Shown one piece after another: positions 1-6,819 of a DNA stretch of 7,127 nucleotides. Within the stretch, counting starts at the first letter, position 1. Each line of letters starts with the position of its first letter. The stretch covers positions 1 through 7,127 of the forward strand of contig CAYTPO010000015.1 of NCBI GenBank assembly GCA_964439815.1. The letters run 5' to 3'. This DNA is from JALSHZ01 sp964439815. Lineage in GTDB: Bacteria > Pseudomonadota > Gammaproteobacteria > UWMA-0217. A model generated the notes under the pieces. That model ran no database searches. It was not told the DNA's origin and saw only the letters and a program-made list of their open reading frames with translations. A program made the position numbers and the translations under genes.

Positions 1-180
1 TCACCCTGAGGACCTTGTTCACCCTGAGGACCTTGTTCACCCTGAGGACCTTGCTCACCCTGAGGACCTTGCTCACCCTGAGGACCTTGCTCACCCTGAG
101 GACCTTGTTCACCCTGAGGACCTTGCTCACCCTGAGGACCTTGTTCGCCCTGAGGACCTTGCTCCCCCTGAGGACCTTGC
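1..180 (-). repeat. 18-bp tandem repeat encoding collagen-like GPQGEQ
   Basis: Ten contiguous 18-bp units read TCACCCTGAGGACCTTGY on the plus strand. Variation is almost confined to the last base and, in the last two units, the third base. On the minus strand each unit encodes GPQGEQ, two collagen triplets. Most substitutions are synonymous (GAA/GAG; GGT/GGC/GGG), so the peptide is held constant. The array continues past the left edge, so its copy number is unknown. There are no spacers, so it is not a CRISPR array. Confidence 0.95.
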
Positions 181-884
181 GGCCCTACCAACCCACCATG
201 ATGCCCATGACCATGATGTCCATGCGTGCCATGCCCCGCACCTGCGCTATGCCCCGCACCTGCGCCATGCCCCGCACCTGCGCTATGCCCCGCACCTGCG
301 CTATGCCCCGCACCTGCGCCATGCCCCGCACCTGCGCCGTGCCCTGCACCGTTGCCAGCTCCTGCTCCGTTGCCAGCTCCTGCTCCGTTGCCAGCTCCTG
401 CTCCGTTGCCAGCTCCTGCTCCGTTACCAGCTCCTGCTCCGCTATTGTCTCCCGTATCACGACCCAGCAGGAGGCTGATCAACGCCTGAATCAGAGGCAG
501 TAGCAGCGTCATCAATTCCGAATTACTACCTGCCATTCCTCCCAGACCACTGCCACCCGCGCCAGCGCCATTCGTGCCCCCGGCATTGGTTCCACTCGCC
601 CCGGTTCCATTGGTACCCGTTCCATTGGTACCTGTCCCGCCATTATTCGAATCCCCCGAACCATTGCCACTGGAATTGCCATCACTACCACTGCGCCCTT
701 TCAACAGATCAATAATCTGCTGAAACAGGCTCGCCAGTTGTGAAGCAACATCCTGACTGATACCACTATTATTGGAGCTGCCGTTCATGCTGCTAGACTG
801 GTTGCAGCCACATCGGCGCGCCGATTGCGCAGACGGCGGTGTATTGGCAGACTGGTTTACAATATTCTGTAATGAAACTGGCAT
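1..884 (-). CDS. Silk-like/His-rich/collagen-like repeat protein (3' end beyond window)
   Basis: The reading frame is open from ATG 884-882 to the window edge (294 codons, C-terminus missing). An in-frame TGA lies 9 nt upstream, so this ATG is the earliest start; AGGAG sits 10 nt before it. Seen in order: Ser/Asn/Gln-rich N-terminus with RRCGC (residues 23-27) and no Sec signal peptide; an amphipathic helix (about 43-62); Gly/Asn/Thr/Ser linker with TNGTG units (63-119); a hydrophobic helix (123-140); five GAGAGN hexapeptides (149-178); GAGH plus six (G/S)AGAGH units (179-218); a His/Gly segment (218-231, seven His); then unbroken Gly-X-Y triplets (GPQ/GEQ) from 234. GAGAGX is the crystalline repeat of silk fibroin and Gly-X-Y that of collagen, so a fibrous structural role is inferred. 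Helices plus Gly-rich linkers and no signal peptide also recall harpin-type type III secreted proteins, which remains speculative. I do not recognise a named family. Confidence 0.85.
   Translation of the reverse strand, partial: MPVSLQNIVNQSANTPPSAQSARRCGCNQSSSMNGSSNNSGISQDVASQLASLFQQIIDLLKGRSGSDGNSSGNGSGDSNNGGTGTNGTGTNGTGASGTNAGGTNGAGAGGSGLGGMAGSNSELMTLLLPLIQALISLLLGRDTGDNSGAGAGNGAGAGNGAGAGNGAGAGNGAGAGNGAGHGAGAGHGAGAGHSAGAGHSAGAGHGAGAGHSAGAGHGTHGHHGHGHHGGLVGPQGPQGEQGPQGEQGPQGEQGPQGEQGPQGEQGPQGEQGPQGEQGPQGEQGPQGEQGPQG
231..440 (-). repeat. 18-bp tandem repeats encoding silk-like GAGAGN and (G/S)AGAGH
   Basis: Two adjacent blocks both have an 18-bp period. Positions 351-440 hold five GAGAGN units, using mostly GGA/GCA/GGA/GCT/GGC/AAC codons. 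Positions 231-350 hold GAGH plus six (G/S)AGAGH units, using GCA/GGT/GCG/GGG/CAT codons. Within a block the units are nearly identical, while the two blocks use different synonymous codons for the same Ala-Gly core. They were therefore amplified separately. Serine alternates with glycine before several AGAGH units. Confidence 0.92.
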
Positions 885-1158
885 TCTCGTTCAACTCCTG
901 AGTTAGAATTATCCTGAAGCTCTGGCGGCAACCGCCTTCTTTCAGTGCTGGATTGATTAGCAAACGACCAACCGCTCCCTCTTCGCGCACTTTGCACCTC
1001 ACTCATTGGCGCTATTTTGTCCGACTCGAACAGCAGCATTGGTTTTATGCATGATTCAGAAGCCAATATAACCAACAGGTGTTTCATAAGGTATTCGTCA
1101 TTCGTACTACGACTTTGGTATGAGAATGCGACCAAACGCAGCAACAAGCTGTTTTTCA
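885..1158. other. Divergent intergenic region, left part
   Basis: This is the 5' region of the minus-strand repeat gene. It contains the RBS, a small GC hairpin (924-936), and a loose inverted repeat, TTGGTT (1039-1044) against AACCAA (1070-1075), with nested ATTGG/CCAAT. That inverted repeat could be an operator but has no matching half-site elsewhere that I can see. Short open frames on both strands here show no recognisable protein features. Confidence 0.4.
895..899 (-). promoter_or_regulatory. Ribosome binding site of the silk/collagen-like gene
   Basis: AGGAG on the minus strand lies 10 nt upstream of ATG 884. Together with the in-frame TGA between them (codon 893-891) it fixes the start. 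About 25 nt further upstream in the leader is a GC hairpin, GGCGG-CAA-CCGCC on the plus strand (924-936), which could affect transcript stability or initiation. I could not identify a convincing minus-strand -35/-10 pair between 937 and 1158. Confidence 0.55.
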
Positions 1159-1391
1159 CCCGTCTTATTCACGGTGGATCGCGGATCCTGGCGCTGGACT
1201 GGTGCGTCTGGGCGCCGCTCTGGAGCGAAATTTGTAGCAATCGCTACAACTAAGCGCAGGCGTGCCAGAACAAGCCAGGGCCGTGACAGGCTGAAGCCTC
1301 TCACCATTTGGGTGAAACGGGGCTGCCAAGGGTTTGTCATTGTTTTCATTTACTTATCATAGGCTTTAGCCGCCACCATGAATAAGACGGG
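1159..1391. mobile_element. MITE-like 233-bp element with 19-bp terminal inverted repeats
   Basis: CCCGTCTTATTCACGGTGG (1159-1177) is matched in inverted orientation by CCACCATGAATAAGACGGG (1373-1391), with one mismatch in 19. TTCA occurs just outside both ends (1155-1158 and 1393-1396, the latter after one extra G), a possible 4-bp target duplication. The interior has a row of small hairpins: CGCTC/GAGCG (1216-1227), TTGTAGC/GCTACAA (1232-1249), AGGCT/AGCCT (1288-1299) and TCACC/GGTGA (1301-1315). No transposase is encoded. This fits a non-autonomous miniature transposon, or ends of an insertion sequence whose middle was deleted. A structured RNA is the alternative. The family is not identified. 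Confidence 0.6.
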
Positions 1392-1413
1392 GTTCATCAA
1401 TAAATTCAATCTG

Positions 1414-1443
1414 TTGCAGATAAGTCCGCTACCCGTATATAAA
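1414..1443 (+). promoter_or_regulatory. Candidate sigma70 promoter, distal
   Basis: TTGCAG (1414-1419) is followed after 16 nt by TATATA (1436-1441), or after 18 nt by TATAAA (1438-1443). It points toward the Asp-rich surface protein gene but lies almost 480 bp before its start, just outside the right end of the inverted-repeat element. It is a pattern match only. Confidence 0.3.
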
Positions 1444-1567
1444 CGGTCCACGGTTCGGGAAAAGCGGCAGTGAAAAAATCAGCGTAACTACCCAGCGAGT
1501 GGTTCACATGAGCAGTAGCTGCTCTGATTGCCTTTAAAATCCGTCAGGTCAAAGTGAAGAATGTGCG

Positions 1568-1596
1568 TTTACAAGCGTAAATAACCATTTTATTAA
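1568..1596 (+). promoter_or_regulatory. Candidate sigma70 promoter for the surface-protein operon
   Basis: TTTACA (1568-1573), a 17-nt spacer and TATTAA (1591-1596) give a fair -35/-10 pair with ideal spacing. Used as a promoter, it would give the operon a 5' leader of about 320 nt. It is a pattern match only. Confidence 0.4.
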
Positions 1597-1908
1597 GCAG
1601 AGATGATGGATTTCAGAGGTGCGCTGAGTAGTTGCAAATCAGCAATCCTGTTGCTGTGCCCGTGGCGGAAATACCTTTCCTCCGGCAGGCAATGATTTCC
1701 CCTTCCCGGGAAGGATTGTTACAAACCTTCTCAGCTACCCCAACCTGCAGCACATTCATCCTACAGCCTGAAAAACCCCGCTCCTGTTCGGGCAGTCTCC
1801 CCGGATGCCAGGCTCCAGCAAAAGCTTACTGGCACATCTCTTGCTGTTTTTTCAGAAAATATCTTCGCCGATCAAAAAATCAAAACGGAAACGGCGTCCA
1901 TCAGCTTC
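1597..1908 (+). other. Long untranslated leader, no recognised riboswitch
   Basis: About 310 nt lie between the candidate promoter and the Shine-Dalgarno sequence. Visible structure is limited to a perfect palindrome, CCTTCCCGGGAAGG (near 1701-1715), and short GC-rich inverted repeats around 1770-1810. A 97-codon open frame starting at a TTG (1632-1925) has no ribosome binding site and no recognisable domain. I looked for the core of c-di-GMP riboswitches, which often control such surface genes, and did not find it. Confidence 0.3.
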
Positions 1909-1914
1909 GGGAGG
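1909..1914 (+). promoter_or_regulatory. Strong Shine-Dalgarno that selects a TTG start
   Basis: GGGAGG lies 7 nt before TTG 1922. The alternative in-frame ATG at 1805 lacks a comparable site, and starting there would put 39 mostly basic and Ser-rich residues ahead of an otherwise normal Sec signal peptide. TTG 1922 is therefore preferred. Confidence 0.75.
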
Positions 1915-1921
1915 AAGTACA

Positions 1922-4900
1922 TTGAAAAAAACAGCAATTACCAGGAAAAGAGAATTTTTGCAGTGGCCCGGCTCCCCCACCCTGGCAGCGACAACCCTGC
2001 TGTTTCTTTACACCCTCCCCACCCATGCCATCAACCTTGAGTTCGATGGTACCGCCACGCTAATTTCAGGTACCGACTGCGAAGCAGGTGCCCGCTACCG
2101 TTTTGGCACCAAGGCCAGCTACAACGGCAATCCACTGGATGTCATCGTCGAGATCACCAGCGACGACAATGACTATAAAAGCGGCGATATACCGAACAGA
2201 AGCTGCCTGGGGCTGTTGATCGACGACCCCGGTGATCCGGAATTATTCTCGATCATCGGTACCGATGGCGCTGACGGCGTCGATGCCAGGGAACCATGGT
2301 CGACTGATCTGACATTCCAGCTCGTCACCAAAGGAACAACCCAGCCTGTTGTTGTGGATCGCATTCTGATGACAGCCTTCGACCTCGACATTACCCCCGG
2401 CGACACCGGCGCAGACAATATCCTGCTGGCCAGCCCCGGAGCGATTTATCTGGACAGGAATTCGCAGGTCAGCCACGACAAGGTCTCCCTCCCCGGCCCT
2501 GGCGCCATCACCTACTCAGATCAGCTGCGTGGTACCAATACACTCGACTGCTCACCGGAAACAGAGGCTACCTGCCGGGGTACGGCAGCATGGAGCAGCG
2601 TATCCGAATTTTCACTACGCGCTCTCAATGGCAAGGCAGGATCATCCCCCCGGCTGTTCCAGTTTTCCTTTGAGGTCGGTTATTTCGAGGAGATGGATCT
2701 GGGATTCGACTATGGTGATGCACCGGCCAGCTACGGAGAGGCTTCCGCCAGCATCGACGTCAACAAGCTGCTCGGATTTGGCCTGCCACCAGATGACGAT
2801 ACCACCTCCCAACCCTCAGTCGATGCGCTGGGTGATGACAGTGACACCACCCACTCCATCGATTTTGACGATGACGAAGCGGTCAGCCTCAATGGCACGA
2901 CCCTGCAGGGGCAAACCCTGTATCAGTCCCGCAACTACTCGCTACATGTAGCCGCCTATGGTATCGGCAAGCTGAATGCCTTTTTCGACTGGAACAGTGA
3001 TGGCGATTTTGACGATGCCAACGAACACGTCATCAAGGACTACGGCATTGTCACCGGTACAACGAATATCGATATTCAGGTACCTGCAACAGCCGCCATC
3101 GACAGCACCAGCTTTGCCCGGTTCCGCTTCTGCGCCACTGCCAACAGCTGCAACACCCCAACCGGCTATGCCGACAGCGGCGAAATCGAGGACTACCAGA
3201 TACTGATTGGCGCCAGTGATGCCGACGGCGACACCGTCCCCGACAATATCGATATCGACGACGACAACGACGGCATCCTCGACACAGTCGAGGGTAATGG
3301 CGCCATCGACACCGACAGCGACGGCATTGCAGACAGCCTCGACCTCGACAGTGACAATGACGGCATCCCCGATCTGGCAGAAACCGGTGTCGAATACAGA
3401 CTGCTCGACAGCAATGGTGACGGTCGCATCGACAACACCTTCCCCGTGGGCGCCAACGGACTGGCCGACGAGATCGAAACCGTCCCCGGTTCCGGCCAGC
3501 CCGACTATGACAACGACAAGCGCGGCGATACCCCGGTAAATTCCGACAACGACACCATTCCCGACTTCAGGGACCTGGACTCGGACAATGACAGTCTCAA
3601 CGACCTCATCGAAGCGGGCGGTTCCGATACCGACGGCAACGCAGTGGTCGACACACCGACTGACGGCAACCAGGATGGTCTTGCCGACACCATTGCCGCA
3701 ACACCGCTTGCCGACCCCGACCAGGACAATGACAGTCTTCCGGACCGTCGGGAGCCGGATGCCGACAACGATGGCACCTTTGATCTCGTTACCGCCAGCA
3801 ACGCCGCGCTAGACGGTAACGGCGATGGCCAGGTAGACGACAGCACTGACAGCGACGGCGATGGCATTCCCAACGTAATCGATGGTAGGCCGGCCACGTT
3901 TGGTGACAGCCCATTGCCTGGCAATCCCGCAAACGTCGATAGCGACAATGACGGCATTCCCGACGCGACTGAAGGTACCGCAGACCTTGATTCCGATGGT
4001 ATCGCCAACTACCGGGATCTCGATAGCGACAACGACGGCATACTCGACAAGGTGGAGACGGCGGCCGACTTCGACCGCGATGGCACCCCCAACTATCTGG
4101 ACAGTGATGCCGATGGTGACGGCATACGCGATATCGAGGAATCGGGACTGAACGAGGCCGAACAGGCATCGCTCGACAACAACCATGATGGCGTACTCGA
4201 TGCCACTCTGGGCTTCGGCAACAACGGCCTGGCTGATCAGCTGGAGACAGCGGCAGAATCCGGATTACCCGATTATGCCGGCAATGGGCAGGCTGCCCCT
4301 GTCGCAGATTCCGACAATGATGGCCGACCTGATTTTCTGGATCTGGACAGTGACAACGACGGCATTACCGACCCGCTCGAAGCCGGTTACACGGATGCTG
4401 ATGGCAATGGCATGCTGGACGCAGGCCAAACCGGCGACGGCACCAACAACCCGGCCGATACAGACAAGGATGGTATTGCAGACTATCGCGATCTCGACAG
4501 CGATGACGATGGCATCACCGACATCATTGAGGCTGGCAGCAAGGATACCGACCACAACGGGCGACGCGACAGCTTTGGTGACACCGACGGCAACGGTTAT
4601 GACGACAGCCTGCAATCAGCCCCCCTGCCCGTCCCTGACAGCGATCTGGACAGGATCAGGAACTTCCGCGACCTCGACAGCGACAATGACAGCCTGCCGG
4701 ACAGCCAGGAAGCACGCGCCAACAGCCAACTGACACAAGCAACACCAACAGACCACGCTGATATCAATCTTGATGGCTGGAATGATCACCATGACATCTC
4801 GCTGGGCGGAGCCGTGCTGCCGTTGCCTGACACTGATGCCGATGGTCAGCCGGATTATCTCGATCTGGATGCCGACAACGACGGCATCAACGATATCATC

Positions 4901-5380
4901 GAGAGTGGCGGCAAGGATACCGACAACGACGGCAAGGTGGACGCCTGGTCTGACATCGACAGCGATGGCATTCCTGACACTGTCGATGCCGACTTTACAA
5001 AGGGCGCCGACAGCGACGGGGATGGTATCGAGGATACGGCCGACATCGACTTTGCCGCCAATTCGGGCGCAACCGACAGTGATGCAGATGGCATCATCGA
5101 CAGCCGGGACAGCGATGCCGATGGCGATGGCTTTATCGATGTACTGGGTGATGGCGGTTCCAGAATCCTCGATACCGATAACAATGGCGTACCCGATTAT
5201 CGCGAAACACAGGCCATCAACACCGGGCTGGATGGCAGCGGCATTGGCGGACTGGGCTGGATCAGCCTGATCGGCATGCTGCCACTGCTGCGCAGGAAAG
5301 CAGCTACCCGGTCAGACAAGGAATCATCATCCGGAATTCGGCAGCGCAAATACTCGGCGAACCACCGGATATCAGAATAA
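1922..5380 (+). CDS. Exported GEVED/thrombospondin type 3-repeat protein with GlyGly-CTERM-like tail
   Basis: The protein has 1152 residues counted from TTG 1922. A signal peptide spans 1-36: basic MKKTAITRKR, hydrophobic LAATTLLFLYTL, cleavage after THA. An unclassified beta-rich-looking N-terminal domain follows (37-262). A GEVED domain opens with DYGDAPASYG (263-272), contains an EF-hand-like DWNSDGDFDD (356-365) and closes with GEIEDY (420-425). Residues 433-1093 are calcium-binding Asp-rich repeats of the thrombospondin type 3 kind (DxDxDGxxD). Near the C-terminus GSGIGG (1107-1112 region), a hydrophobic segment and RRK (1124-1126) match the plan of GlyGly-CTERM tails, which are processed by rhombosortase, but a further 26 polar/basic residues follow. 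A surface or secreted adhesin/stalk role is inferred. It probably forms an operon with the OmpA-family gene 36 bp downstream. Confidence 0.85.
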   Translation: MKKTAITRKREFLQWPGSPTLAATTLLFLYTLPTHAINLEFDGTATLISGTDCEAGARYRFGTKASYNGNPLDVIVEITSDDNDYKSGDIPNRSCLGLLIDDPGDPELFSIIGTDGADGVDAREPWSTDLTFQLVTKGTTQPVVVDRILMTAFDLDITPGDTGADNILLASPGAIYLDRNSQVSHDKVSLPGPGAITYSDQLRGTNTLDCSPETEATCRGTAAWSSVSEFSLRALNGKAGSSPRLFQFSFEVGYFEEMDLGFDYGDAPASYGEASASIDVNKLLGFGLPPDDDTTSQPSVDALGDDSDTTHSIDFDDDEAVSLNGTTLQGQTLYQSRNYSLHVAAYGIGKLNAFFDWNSDGDFDDANEHVIKDYGIVTGTTNIDIQVPATAAIDSTSFARFRFCATANSCNTPTGYADSGEIEDYQILIGASDADGDTVPDNIDIDDDNDGILDTVEGNGAIDTDSDGIADSLDLDSDNDGIPDLAETGVEYRLLDSNGDGRIDNTFPVGANGLADEIETVPGSGQPDYDNDKRGDTPVNSDNDTIPDFRDLDSDNDSLNDLIEAGGSDTDGNAVVDTPTDGNQDGLADTIAATPLADPDQDNDSLPDRREPDADNDGTFDLVTASNAALDGNGDGQVDDSTDSDGDGIPNVIDGRPATFGDSPLPGNPANVDSDNDGIPDATEGTADLDSDGIANYRDLDSDNDGILDKVETAADFDRDGTPNYLDSDADGDGIRDIEESGLNEAEQASLDNNHDGVLDATLGFGNNGLADQLETAAESGLPDYAGNGQAAPVADSDNDGRPDFLDLDSDNDGITDPLEAGYTDADGNGMLDAGQTGDGTNNPADTDKDGIADYRDLDSDDDGITDIIEAGSKDTDHNGRRDSFGDTDGNGYDDSLQSAPLPVPDSDLDRIRNFRDLDSDNDSLPDSQEARANSQLTQATPTDHADINLDGWNDHHDISLGGAVLPLPDTDADGQPDYLDLDADNDGINDIIESGGKDTDNDGKVDAWSDIDSDGIPDTVDADFTKGADSDGDGIEDTADIDFAANSGATDSDADGIIDSRDSDADGDGFIDVLGDGGSRILDTDNNGVPDYRETQAINTGLDGSGIGGLGWISLIGMLPLLRRKAATRSDKESSSGIRQRKYSANHRISE
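3218..5200 (+). repeat. Asp-rich calcium-binding (TSP3-like) repeat array
   Basis: This stretch codes for about 660 residues with dozens of DxDxDGxxD loops. The loops form larger units of roughly 50-90 residues. Seven of these open with DLD(S/A)D(N/D)D, often preceded by YR, FR, FL or YL, and many contain an EAG- or ETA-like segment. In three loops (DSDNDSLND, DQDNDSLPD, DSDNDSLPD) serine replaces the usual glycine. The DNA copies are diverged, unlike the near-identical silk and collagen repeats at the other end of the window, so this array looks older. Calcium binding and rigidity are known for the family, not shown here. Confidence 0.88.
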
Positions 5381-5416
5381 CGCCTCTGCGGATACCCAAT
5401 AACTCAGGCAACAATC

Positions 5417-6541
5417 ATGAAAACAAAAACAACAAACATCACCAAGAGATATGGCCAGATCACCTGTCTGTGTTGCTGCGGCCTCATGGCAGCAGCTGCT
5501 TCGGCAGAAGATTCACCCTCGGATCGCTACTTCAACAAACGGGTCTATGTTGGTGCCTCGGCCGGAGTATCCTACCTGCAACCTGATACCAACTCGACGG
5601 GCTACAAGGTCAGCGACTCGATCGACGCTGCCGTATCGCTGCACCTCGGTATCGATTTCTCCAAACACTGGACGGTCGAAACCTACGTGACTGACCTTGG
5701 TGAAGCGGAAATCGAGCTGAACGGCCAGCATGCCGGAGAGATCAGCTACCAGCACCTGGGCATCAGCGCGCTGGGATATTTCTACAACACCCACGACGGC
5801 ACCTACTATGGCGAAGGTTACGATGACGAAGGGCTGTACCGGCGCGAAGGCCTGTCAGCCTATGGCCGGGTAGGCATTGGCAAGATGGACAACTCGTCTG
5901 CACTGAACTACGAGCAGTTCAACAAAATCCACCTGCACGTTGGCGGCGGTCTGGAGTACGGCTGGGAGAACGGGTTTGCCGCACGAGCCGAAGTCATCTC
6001 CTTCGACACCGATGCCCTGCAGGCATCACTGGGGCTCATCAAGCGCTTTGGCGAAGCCGAACCCTATCTGAATGGCCCACCGGTCATTCCCGATGCGCTG
6101 GAAAAACCGCCCGAACCATCACCTCGGGTTCAGCGGCAGAAACTGGAAACACAGGCCGTCAAAAGATCCGCTGCAAAACCAGACCGCAAGGTCAAAAAGA
6201 TCGTCCGCATTCGATTGCCAAAGCTCTATTTTGCGGTGGATGATCACAAGTTGACGCCACTGTCACAGCGCAAACTGCTGGATCTGGCCAGAACTATGAA
6301 ACGCTATCCACGCCTGAAACTGGAAATCCAAGGCTATACCGATGCCACAGCCAGCACCGACTACAACCTGAGATTGTCCCTTAAACGGGCAGCAACAGTG
6401 CGCAAATTCATGGCAGCCCAAGGCATCAACCCGATGCGTCTGAAGATCGCTGCCTTGAGTGAAACCAATCCCATTGCCAGCAACGCCACAGCAGAAGGAC
6501 GCGCACGCAACCGCCGAGTGGAATTCAGGATCAGCCGATAA
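5417..6541 (+). CDS. OmpA-family outer-membrane protein
   Basis: The protein has 374 residues. A Sec signal peptide spans about 1-30 and ends ASA|ED; its hydrophobic core is unusually Cys-rich (CLCCCG, 17-22) but no clear lipobox is present. Residues about 36-212 look like an eight-stranded beta-barrel, with alternating aromatic/small residues starting RVYVGASAGVSYLQPD. A Pro-rich then Lys/Arg-rich linker (about 213-268) follows. The C-terminal domain (about 265-374) is OmpA-like and binds peptidoglycan: YTDA with Asp309, NLRLSLKRA with Asn317 and Arg324, and NRRVEF (365-370). Asp309 and Arg324 match the diaminopimelate-binding pair of the family. The start has a modest CAGG 8 nt upstream. 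It follows the Asp-rich surface protein gene by 36 bp on the same strand, so co-transcription is likely, with a role linking outer membrane, wall and perhaps that partner. Confidence 0.92.
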   Translation: MKTKTTNITKRYGQITCLCCCGLMAAAASAEDSPSDRYFNKRVYVGASAGVSYLQPDTNSTGYKVSDSIDAAVSLHLGIDFSKHWTVETYVTDLGEAEIELNGQHAGEISYQHLGISALGYFYNTHDGTYYGEGYDDEGLYRREGLSAYGRVGIGKMDNSSALNYEQFNKIHLHVGGGLEYGWENGFAARAEVISFDTDALQASLGLIKRFGEAEPYLNGPPVIPDALEKPPEPSPRVQRQKLETQAVKRSAAKPDRKVKKIVRIRLPKLYFAVDDHKLTPLSQRKLLDLARTMKRYPRLKLEIQGYTDATASTDYNLRLSLKRAATVRKFMAAQGINPMRLKIAALSETNPIASNATAEGRARNRRVEFRISR

Positions 6542-6544
6542 AGG

Positions 6545-6593
6545 CAGGTGTTGGCAGCTCACCTGAAAAATATGCCCCACTCGAACAGGGGCA
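6545..6593 (+). terminator. Two small hairpins after the operon, possible terminator
   Basis: CAGGTG/CACCTG (6545-6550 with 6560-6565, followed by AAAAA) and TGCCCC/GGGGCA (6573-6578 with 6588-6593) begin 4 nt after the stop codon. Neither has a T-run on the plus strand, so a classical intrinsic terminator is not clear. They could instead protect the 3' end of the transcript. Confidence 0.35.
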
Positions 6594-6811
6594 CTCACAT
6601 CTCTGTGGCCTGGATGCCAGTCCCTCCGGCATGACGGAGAGATCGGCAACAGGTGAACTCCGAAATACAAGTTGGCAAATACCGCATCGAAGTATCCGGA
6701 CTACAGTGGCCTGAACATTCCCCGCAACCGTATTGATGGCAATGCACCAACAGCAAATTACGGCTGAAAATCTCCGGCAACAACCATTCCGGTAGTCATG
6801 AAAACAGTGAA
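6594..6811. other. Intergenic, no gene recognised
   Basis: Open frames in this stretch are short. One is 62 codons on the minus strand (6595-6783), Cys/His-rich by chance of composition. Another is a 36-codon plus-strand run with no start (6657-6767). Neither has a plausible ribosome binding site or recognisable domain. It may be decayed sequence next to the palindromic elements. Confidence 0.35.
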
Positions 6812-6819
6812 CTGGGAGA

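Noticed and set aside
1..180. Direct repeats considered as a CRISPR array
   Set aside because: The units are contiguous 18-mers with no spacers and they encode a peptide repeat.
15..503. 162-codon plus-strand open frame of Thr/Leu/Arg and Ser/Cys repeats across the tandem repeats
   Set aside because: It is the antisense reading of the 18-bp repeats. The minus frame gives perfect Gly-X-Y and GAGAGX periodicity, with mostly synonymous variation, and has a start with a ribosome binding site.
793..1159. Minus-strand open frames overlapping the start of the repeat gene (793-1002 and 857-1159)
   Set aside because: They overlap the better supported gene in another frame, show no domain, and have no convincing ribosome binding site.
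1107..1362. Opposed 80-codon open frames on both strands (1107-1349 and 1120-1362)
   Set aside because: They largely coincide with the inverted-repeat, hairpin-rich element, overlap each other antisense, and show no recognisable protein features.
1597..1908. Possible c-di-GMP or other riboswitch in the long leader
   Set aside because: No conserved core of a riboswitch class that I know is visible; only short palindromes are present.
1632..1925. 97-codon plus-strand open frame starting at a TTG
   Set aside because: It has no Shine-Dalgarno sequence or domain, and it overlaps the better start region of the surface protein gene.
2173..5184. Many open frames on both strands within the Asp-repeat gene
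   Set aside because: They are shadows produced by the repeated GAC/GAT codons; their translations are biased Ser/Pro/Val or Thr/Met/Ala strings.
6595..6783. 62-codon Cys-rich minus-strand open frame
   Set aside because: It has no ribosome binding site, no domain and a composition typical of chance frames, and it overlaps the post-operon hairpin.
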